From Bacteroidales bacterium (GTDB lineage Bacteria; Bacteroidota; Bacteroidia; Bacteroidales; UBA932), in assembly GCA_017538685.1 (NCBI GenBank), contig JAFYIK010000128.1, positions 1-10,187 on the forward strand: a stretch of 10,187 nt of DNA, in the 5' to 3' direction. Numbering within the stretch: the first letter of the stretch is position 1; each line of letters begins with the position of its first letter. Shown piece after piece: positions 6,506-10,187 of the stretch. The notes under the pieces were generated by a model. That model was not told where the DNA came from, did not search any database, and saw only the letters and a list, made by a program, of their open reading frames with translations. The translations under genes and the position numbers were made by a program.

Positions 6506-7366
6506 ATGAAACGTATTTTCAGCCTTATCGTCCTGCTCGCCGCCCTTACGGCGCAGGCTCAGCCGCTCAGGCAGAGCACCATCACCACCCACTCCGTCGG
6601 CAGCGTCATCCTCGGCGAAGAAGTCGCGTACAACCTCTATCTCCCCGCGGGCTACGACGCATCGTCGGCCGAGCTCTATCCGGTCATCTACCTGCTGCAC
6701 GGCCTCTACGGCACACACGTGGACTGGGCGACCGCCGGGCATATGAAGGACATCGTGGACGAGCTGATCGCAAATGGCGAACTGGTCCCGGTCGTGATCG
6801 TGATGCCTGATGCCGGCGACCCGGACGTACACAACAACTGGAACGGCTACTTCAATATGCCGGGGCACCCCTACGAAGACTTCTTCTTCGGGGAGTTTAT
6901 GCCCGCGGTGGAACGGGAGTGGAAGATCGCGGCAGACAAGCAGCACCGCGCGATTATGGGCCTGTCGATGGGCGGGGGCGGCAGCACCGTCTATGCCCAG
7001 CGCCACCCGGACCTCTTCTCGAGCTGCTACAGTATGAGCGGCTGGCTGGACGCCGACGAACCGGACGCCCGTATGCCCAAGGACAAGCTCTATATCGTCA
7101 CGAAGTCGGTCCACGACCATTCTGCCATCGACTTCGTCGCGAACGCTGACGCTCAGACGCTCGAGCAGCTCCGCACGGTCAAATGGTTCTTCGACTGCGG
7201 CGACGACGATTTCATCCTGGACCTCACGCTCCGTATGTACCAAACTATGCGCGACAAGCGCGTACCAGCCGAGCTTCGCGTCCGCGATGGCTGGCACAGC
7301 TGGGAGTATTGGCACACCGCGCTAAGGCTCTCCCTGCCGTTCGCCTCCCGCAATTTCGGGAAATGA
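6506..7366 (+). CDS. Secreted esterase of the esterase D / CE1 type
   Basis: 286 aa from ATG 6506 (MKRIFSLIV). An in-frame codon at 6467 would lie inside the upstream gene and bury the signal peptide. The signal peptide ends near AQA|Q (residues 18-19). The alpha/beta-hydrolase core shows YLLHGLYG (63-69) for the oxyanion region, nucleophile Ser154 in GLSMGG, probable acid Asp235 in CGDDDF, and His264 in DGWHSWEYW. This is the putative-esterase family that includes feruloyl and acetyl-xylan esterases and S-formylglutathione hydrolase-like enzymes. Export argues for deacylating extracellular or periplasmic substrates, possibly plant polysaccharide esters (inferred). No carbohydrate-binding module or CAZyme neighbour is visible to support that. 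The stop overlaps the next start by 4 nt (ATGA). Confidence 0.88.
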   Translation: MKRIFSLIVLLAALTAQAQPLRQSTITTHSVGSVILGEEVAYNLYLPAGYDASSAELYPVIYLLHGLYGTHVDWATAGHMKDIVDELIANGELVPVVIVMPDAGDPDVHNNWNGYFNMPGHPYEDFFFGEFMPAVEREWKIAADKQHRAIMGLSMGGGGSTVYAQRHPDLFSSCYSMSGWLDADEPDARMPKDKLYIVTKSVHDHSAIDFVANADAQTLEQLRTVKWFFDCGDDDFILDLTLRMYQTMRDKRVPAELRVRDGWHSWEYWHTALRLSLPFASRNFGK

Positions 7367-7857
7367 TGATCAGACAGATACTTGGATACTTTTTAGGCTT
7401 CGCCATTTTCATAGTGGGGATTCCCACATTGATGTGGCTTGCGGCAGGAATGCCGTTGCTTGCGGATTTGCCTGTTATGCGTCTGTATCTGGCCGTTATC
7501 GTCGCGCTTGTCGGCCTGGCGCTCAGCATCTGGAGCATAGTCTATATGAAGCGCGTCGGGAAAGGGAATCCGTTCGATGCCGTCGGACACGAAGTGGCCC
7601 CGAGGACCAAGCACCTTATGACGGACGGCCCGTACAAGATGAGCCGCAATCCGATGCTGTCCGGCACGTATCTCTACTATATCGCTTATTTGATCGCCCT
7701 CTGGAACTGGTGTGCGCTGCTGATCTTTGTTGTTATTGCCTCGGTAATGATGCTCCAAGTCCGTTCGGAAGAAAAGCGCCTGGAATCCGATTTCGGCCAG
7801 GAGTATCTGGACTACAAGAAATCGACGGGCCGTTTCTTTACTTTCAAGCGCGAATAA
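7363..7857 (+). CDS. Isoprenylcysteine carboxyl methyltransferase-like membrane protein
   Basis: 164 aa from ATG 7363, in an ATGA overlap with the esterase gene; a second ATG follows at 7366. Membrane helices lie at about 6-28, 40-62 and 100-131. The ICMT/PEMT signature is clear: GPYKMSRNPMLSG (89-101), with the Arg-Asn-Pro-Met that contacts S-adenosylmethionine, and then the C-terminal EEKRLESDFGQEYLDYKK (136-153) with the conserved Glu-Glu and Tyr. Bacterial members methylate small hydrophobic or isoprenoid-like substrates or lipids; prenylated proteins are not expected here, so the substrate is unknown. It is the final gene of the operon. Its TAA directly abuts the stop of the convergent FnIII lipoprotein gene, leaving no room for a terminator between them. 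Confidence 0.86.
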   Translation: MMIRQILGYFLGFAIFIVGIPTLMWLAAGMPLLADLPVMRLYLAVIVALVGLALSIWSIVYMKRVGKGNPFDAVGHEVAPRTKHLMTDGPYKMSRNPMLSGTYLYYIAYLIALWNWCALLIFVVIASVMMLQVRSEEKRLESDFGQEYLDYKKSTGRFFTFKRE

Positions 7858-8232
7858 TTATTCCACCGCGCCCGGTGTGGTGAAATCCAGTTTTGTCCAA
7901 GCGGATGTGAAAGGATAATCTCCACCATCTGCCGGAATAGTTCTGGTGTTATCCTCAGCCCTGACCTTGAAATGATATAGGGTTCCGGGCTTGAGTATTT
8001 CAGTCGAAAAATGCGTATCAGGGAGAGAACCTCCGGAGGATAAATCAGAAGAATCAAGATCCCACCTGTAATGCGTAGCGTTCTTGACCGCTTTCCATTC
8101 TATCGTCACGGAATGCTCAGTCAACTCGACAATCTTCACCCCTTTCGGCGCCGCAAGCCCATCGTCCGATTTGGTACATCCCCCCGCAATCAGGATGGTG
8201 CACAAAAGAATTATTACAGGATAGAGTCTCAT
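7858..8232 (-). CDS. Fibronectin type III domain lipoprotein
   Basis: 124 aa from the ATG at 8232 (MRLYPVIILL). An in-frame codon at 8289 lies upstream of the promoter and would ruin the signal peptide. The lipobox is AGGC with lipidated Cys19. Residues 28-120 form one FnIII domain: APKGVKIVELTEHSVTIEWKA carries the B-strand Trp46, KPGTLYHFKVRA (81-92) is the classic turn-Tyr-F-strand, and a final TTPGAVE closes it. With no other domain the protein is small, and a surface binding or scaffolding role is inferred. It has its own promoter (8248-8278) and converges stop to stop with the preceding operon. Confidence 0.8.
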   Translation of the reverse strand: MRLYPVIILLCTILIAGGCTKSDDGLAAPKGVKIVELTEHSVTIEWKAVKNATHYRWDLDSSDLSSGGSLPDTHFSTEILKPGTLYHFKVRAEDNTRTIPADGGDYPFTSAWTKLDFTTPGAVE

Positions 8233-8247
8233 ACTGGTAGTTTTTAA

Positions 8248-8278
8248 CAAAGATAAACAATTGATATCATCTCTCCAA
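8248..8278 (-). promoter_or_regulatory. Promoter of the FnIII lipoprotein gene
   Basis: On the minus strand a TTGG -33 element (8275-8278) and the -7 box TATCTTTG (8248-8255) are separated by 19 nt, the standard Bacteroidota arrangement. The box ends 15 nt before the ATG, so the leader should be only about 8-10 nt. Confidence 0.65.
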
Positions 8279-8345
8279 CTCAAAGCCACAATCGCGCAAG
8301 TTGAGCTGCGCCGACTAGCTCGGTTCAGGGCGATCCGGTGTTGAA

Positions 8346-8423
8346 CAAAGATGACATAGGATTAATAACAAAACATTAATTGGGGCGCAACCTTATTTGG
8401 CACAAGAATATTTCTTATATTTG
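8346..8423 (+). promoter_or_regulatory. Promoter of the decayed toxin-antitoxin module
   Basis: This stretch aligns by hand with 8988-9066, the promoter of the intact parDE module, at about 66 of 79 positions with one single-base gap. Its last 20 nt, which hold the inverted repeat AAGAA-TAT-TTCTT (8404-8416) and the -7 box TATATTTG (8416-8423), are identical in both copies. Upstream it keeps TTAATAACAAAA and the following TTAATTG. The antitoxin gene that should follow is missing. The promoter therefore now fires into the toxin fragment and the gene at 8524. Confidence 0.7.
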
Positions 8424-8522
8424 GGACTAAACCATTGAAACCTGGTCAGAAGAGCAGGCTATCGTTTATTATCGGTAGATCGTATCCTTCACGAGAGGAT
8501 GGACTATCAAAGACACATATAG
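8424..8522 (+). pseudogene. parE toxin remnant with two deletion junctions
   Basis: Positions 8423-8475 match parE positions 9378-9430 at 49 of 53 bases. Positions 8476-8522 match 9576-9622 at 42 of 47, ending at the toxin stop. The 145 nt between those blocks are missing, with GG shared at the junction, which breaks the frame. At the 5' side the sequence jumps from the promoter (equivalent of 9066) to parE (9379), with ATTTG shared by both sides, so the whole antitoxin gene and the parE start are absent. The toxin frame also reads Trp-Asp-stop at 8428-8430. It therefore cannot make toxin. The match is nucleotide-level and collinear, so a shared origin with the intact module is firm. Confidence 0.88.
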
Positions 8523-8523
8523 G

Positions 8524-8883
8524 ATGGAGGATTACATCATCAGAGAGATAGACCGCATCGGCGAGATGTTGCTGATGATTGCCCGGAAGTTAGGCTTGTT
8601 CGACGGTGACACGCCGGAGTATTCCCTGGCGGATGTCAAAGAAGAGTTTGACAAGGCCGGCTGCCCGATTGACCTGGACAATCTTCTACAGCAGGAGAAC
8701 CCCGTTTTGTATCTTGTGGAAGAGGAGAAACTGTCACACCACGGCCTGGAGATGTTGATAGACATCATCTTTCATTCCGATTTGGACGAATCCAGAAAAC
8801 AATCCCTGCTCGACGATGCCATAGCATATCTGGAGAGTAAGGGCTACTTCTCCTTCCGCCTACAGTCTCTACGCAGCAACTAA
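8524..8883 (+). CDS. Small acidic helical protein of unknown function
   Basis: 119 aa, predicted mostly alpha-helical and soluble, with no signal peptide and no cysteine motif (one Cys at 47). It opens with MEDYIIREIDRIGEMLLMIARKLGLF, a helix of the kind I associate with a widespread group of uncharacterised Bacteroidota proteins that begin MEDYI.REIDRIG; I cannot give a family name. The C-terminal half (about 64-118) reads as two or three amphipathic helices. The ATG lies one base beyond the fossil toxin stop, so the gene occupies the passenger position after a TA module, matching the lipoprotein gene after parE. Its only visible promoter is the TA ghost promoter 100 nt upstream. Coding status is supported by clean length and codon usage rather than by an identified homologue. 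Confidence 0.65.
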   Translation: MEDYIIREIDRIGEMLLMIARKLGLFDGDTPEYSLADVKEEFDKAGCPIDLDNLLQQENPVLYLVEEEKLSHHGLEMLIDIIFHSDLDESRKQSLLDDAIAYLESKGYFSFRLQSLRSN

Positions 8884-8900
8884 CGCGGCCAATTTTTCAA

Positions 8901-8923
8901 GAACGAGACCAAATGCGACCGAA
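8901..8923 (+). repeat. Unit-end repeat, copy 1
   Basis: GAACGAGACCAAATGCGACC plus GAA here matches 10106-10128 at 21 of 23 positions, in the same orientation. Each copy lies shortly after the stop codon of the passenger gene behind a parDE locus: 17 nt after 8883 here and 10 nt after 10095 for the other. The 14-nt core GACCAAATGCGACC is identical. Confidence 0.6.
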
Positions 8924-8950
8924 AAATATCAATGTGAGTTGGTACACATT

Positions 8951-8974
8951 TTTGTGGTCCACAATTTTGTGGAC
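8951..8974. other. Overlapping inverted and direct repeats TTGTGG / CCACAA / TTGTGG
   Basis: TTGTGG (8952-8957), CCACAA (8959-8964) and TTGTGG (8967-8972) follow one another, so the middle element can pair with either neighbour. The right pair extends to a perfect 8-bp palindrome, GTCCACAA-TT-TTGTGGAC (8957-8974). No T-run follows on either strand, so a regulator site or alternative RNA hairpin fits better than an intrinsic terminator for the 8524 gene. Confidence 0.45.
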
Positions 8975-8987
8975 TAAAAACAGTGCG

Positions 8988-9066
8988 CTAAGATAACATA
9001 GTGTTAATAACAAAATGTTAATTGAGGAGTAACCATTGTTTGCCATAAGAATATTTCTTATATTTG
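8988..9066 (+). promoter_or_regulatory. parDE promoter and candidate ParD operator
   Basis: The -7 box TATATTTG is at 9059-9066 and ATTG at 9035-9038 lies 20 nt upstream as a -33 element (TTTG at 9039-9042 is an alternative with a 16-nt spacer). The inverted repeat AAGAA-TAT-TTCTT (9047-9059) lies between and touches the -7 box. It is unchanged in the ghost copy. ParD antitoxins are ribbon-helix-helix autorepressors that bind such palindromes at their own promoter, so this is the best operator candidate. The leader would be about 12 nt. Confidence 0.6.
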
Positions 9067-9084
9067 TGGCAAATATTGATAGAA

Positions 9085-9333
9085 ATGAAAACAACTACTG
9101 TTGCATTAGGATCTCATTTTGATGCATTTATCCAGTCCAGTATTCTTGGCGGTCGCTATACGAATGCCAGCGAGGTGATTCGTGCCGGGCTCAGGAGGCT
9201 GGAGGAGGATGAGCAAAAGATAGCAGCTCTCCGTGCTGCCATTGAGGAAGGTGAAGCAAGCGGGTATGTCGAAGACTTTGGCTTCGAGTCCCACTTGGAG
9301 GAGTTGAAGGCTAAGCGGAGAAACAATGGCTAA
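9085..9333 (+). CDS. parD: ParD-family (ribbon-helix-helix) antitoxin
   Basis: 82 aa from ATG 9085. In-frame TTG 9064 falls within the -7 box and is excluded. The N-terminal strand TTTVALG (3-9) and GGRYTNASEVIRAGLRRLEEDE (22-43) form the ribbon-helix-helix DNA-binding fold; GRYxNASEVIRxGLR is the hallmark of ParD. Residues 44-82, a charged tail with EEGEASG, would be the toxin-wrapping part that becomes ordered on ParE binding. The protein neutralises ParE and should repress its own promoter at the palindrome at 9047-9059. It overlaps parE by 8 nt, typical of co-translated antitoxin-toxin pairs with the antitoxin first. Identification is firm. Confidence 0.93.
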   Translation: MKTTTVALGSHFDAFIQSSILGGRYTNASEVIRAGLRRLEEDEQKIAALRAAIEEGEASGYVEDFGFESHLEELKAKRRNNG

Positions 9334-9622
9334 GATCAGATTATCCAGAAAGGCCATTGCCGATCTGGACTGCATTTGGGACTATACAGTTGAAACCTGG
9401 TCAGAAGAGCAGGCTGTCGTTTATTATCGGCAGTTTTACACCTCTATCCAAGGATTGAACAGTTTGCCCGTTTTCCTTGAAAAGACCTATGATGTCATAA
9501 AACCTGGGCTCTTTGGTTTCAAGGTTGGGCATCACATCGTTTTCTACAAAAAGCATAAAGATGGCTCCATCTGGGTAGATCGTATTCTTCACGAGAAGAT
9601 GGACTATCCAAGACACCTGTAG
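9326..9622 (+). CDS. parE: ParE/RelE-superfamily toxin
   Basis: 98 aa, the usual size for ParE. Family landmarks are ARG/LYS-rich strand MAKIRLSRKAIADLDCIWDYTVETW (1-25), the middle KPGLFGFKVGHHIVFYKK (59-76) and the C-terminal RILHEKMDYPRHL (86-98), which matches the RILHxxMDxxxHL end of ParE toxins. Characterised ParE proteins poison DNA gyrase, while the RelE branch cleaves mRNA on the ribosome. The ParD partner and the HEKMD-type tail favour ParE, but the target is inferred. The frame is intact with no stop or indel, in contrast to the fragment at 8424-8522. The start is inside the antitoxin gene (8-nt overlap). Confidence 0.93.
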   Translation: MAKIRLSRKAIADLDCIWDYTVETWSEEQAVVYYRQFYTSIQGLNSLPVFLEKTYDVIKPGLFGFKVGHHIVFYKKHKDGSIWVDRILHEKMDYPRHL

Positions 9623-9681
9623 ATGCAAGATTGTGAATTTACTGGATTATGTATTAGGTTGTGAAAAGGTTATCGTCATAT

Positions 9682-10095
9682 ATGAGAAAGGTTATTATCC
9701 TGGTTGCTCTGGCCGTTGTAGCTTGCACTAAAGCACCGGAGGAAACAGTGGAGATTGATTTCTTTCTCGGGTCGTGGATGGAATATTATGGCCCGGATTA
9801 TCACATAGAAGGCAGCCGCACGTGGTATATCAGCAAAGATATCATCAGCATTATCACCTACGATTGGTATTCTGATACGGAATCGGAGAAGAGCATCCGG
9901 TACACCCTTGGCCAGCAAGAAGGGAAATACATCGTTGTTTTACATGAACAGGAAGAATCTGGGACAAGCGAGCAATCCTACTATATCGCCAAATTGACAG
10001 ACGAGGAAATGATCTGGGATAGTATCGATTTCGAAGGAAACCATCAGCACTTCGTTAATAGCAAGTATTGGCAGACCCACGATATGCCCTACTAA
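9682..10095 (+). CDS. Small lipocalin-like lipoprotein
   Basis: 137 aa from ATG 9682 (MRKVIILVALAVVAC). An in-frame GTG at 9661 would add seven residues before the signal peptide and is less likely. The lipobox is VVAC with lipidated Cys15. The mature region begins with FFLGSWMEYYG (27-37), a G-x-W start as in small lipocalin-like and META-type barrels. It continues with alternating aromatic strands and ends with YYIAKLTDEEMIWDSID (100-116), the strand-turn-strand seen in Bacteroidota lipocalin-like lipoproteins. The fold call is tentative and no ligand can be proposed. It lies 59 nt after parE with no clear -7 box between, so it may be transcribed with the TA module or from an atypical promoter. 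Confidence 0.68.
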   Translation: MRKVIILVALAVVACTKAPEETVEIDFFLGSWMEYYGPDYHIEGSRTWYISKDIISIITYDWYSDTESEKSIRYTLGQQEGKYIVVLHEQEESGTSEQSYYIAKLTDEEMIWDSIDFEGNHQHFVNSKYWQTHDMPY

Positions 10096-10105
10096 ATCCC
10101 CTCGC

Positions 10106-10128
10106 GAACGCGACCAAATGCGACCAAA
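10106..10128 (+). repeat. Unit-end repeat, copy 2
   Basis: GAACGCGACCAAATGCGACC plus AAA matches the copy at 8901-8923 at 21 of 23 positions. In this copy GCGACCAAAT is present twice in tandem (10111-10120 and 10121-10130 on the CGACCAAAT frame). The second unit runs into the 10-bp palindrome CCAAATTTGG (10124-10133). Confidence 0.6.
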
Positions 10129-10152
10129 TTTGGTGGATAGAAAAATTAAAGA

Positions 10153-10187
10153 CTTTGTAAGTGCTTGAAAATTAGCAAATTACAAAG
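10153..10187. repeat. Imperfect inverted repeat at the window edge
   Basis: CTTTGTAA (10153-10160) and TTACAAAG (10180-10187) are perfect inverted arms. Inside them TGCT and AGCA pair again around a TGAAAATT loop, with a 1-nt versus 2-nt bulge. It resembles AT-rich recombinase or regulator half-site pairs, or the start of another element, but it is cut by the window end and nothing further can be read. Confidence 0.45.

Noticed and set aside
6491..7315. Minus-strand 274-codon frame opposite the esterase
   Set aside because: It is a shadow of the esterase, which has a signal peptide and a complete Ser-Asp-His set. The antisense product has no credible motif and starts inside the operon.
8291..8350. 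Possible tRNA fragment: TAGCTCGGTTCAGGGC resembles a tRNA D-arm, with a GCGCA/TGCGC inverted repeat just upstream (8294-8311)
   Set aside because: No acceptor stem, anticodon arm or T-arm could be placed around it, so a tRNA or tRNA-derived attachment site cannot be supported.
8524..8883. Reading the 8524 product as a third component of the toxin-antitoxin module
   Set aside because: It has no counterpart after the intact parDE genes and no similarity to known third components. It is better viewed as an unrelated passenger gene.
9064..9087. Upstream TTG start adding MWQILIE to ParD
   Set aside because: The TTG lies inside the -7 box, so it would not be in the transcript. ATG 9085 gives the normal ParD N-terminus.
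8901..10128. Integron attC interpretation of the unit-end repeats
   Set aside because: The repeats lack the paired RYYYAAC/GTTRRRY boxes and the long imperfect palindrome of attC sites, and no integrase gene is in the window.

Overview
The window looks like a chromosomal fragment of a Bacteroidales bacterium (Bacteroidota). Most genes lack Shine-Dalgarno sequences and several are preceded by the Bacteroidota -7 box TAnnTTTG. The region is rich in small Sec-exported proteins and lipoproteins, and the families are typical of the order: a histidine-type phosphatase, a DsbD with its own thioredoxin domain, CE1-like esterase and FnIII lipoprotein. The first 8 kb is visibly GC-rich, while the last 1.9 kb is AT-richer and looks accessory. 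I cannot name the genus.

Layout. (1) 1-677, minus: the 5' part of a secreted histidine-type (MINPP/phytase-like) phosphatase, cut by the window edge. (2) 3052 down to 754, minus: a tightly packed four-gene operon encoding a small exported LRR/EF-hand-like protein, a three-helix membrane protein, LuxS and an SDR oxidoreductase. (3) 3098-4954, plus: DsbD, divergent from that operon, with the two -7 boxes only 2 nt apart. A palindromic interspersed repeat appears to be translated inside its linker. (4) 4968-5046: two copies of one perfect 10-bp-stem hairpin, 52 bp apart. (5) 5091-7857, plus: a second tight four-gene operon encoding a HAD hydrolase, a lipoprotein, a secreted esterase and an isoprenylcysteine-methyltransferase-like membrane protein. 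It ends stop-to-stop against a convergent FnIII lipoprotein gene (7858-8232).

(6) 8346-10128: the most interesting part. An intact ParDE toxin-antitoxin module (9085-9622), with its promoter and candidate operator, is preceded by a collapsed copy of the same module (8346-8522). The collapsed copy keeps the promoter but has lost the whole antitoxin gene and most of the toxin gene through two deletions, one flanked by ATTTG and one by GG. Each copy is followed by one small unrelated gene (8524-8883; 9682-10095) and then by the same 23-nt repeat (8901-8923; 10106-10128). The order promoter - TA - passenger gene - repeat therefore occurs twice, which suggests a cassette-like unit. The ghost promoter now points at the 8524 gene.

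No rRNA, tRNA, CRISPR array, transposase or integrase gene was found. Homology calls come from motif recognition and hand alignment only; no database search was possible.
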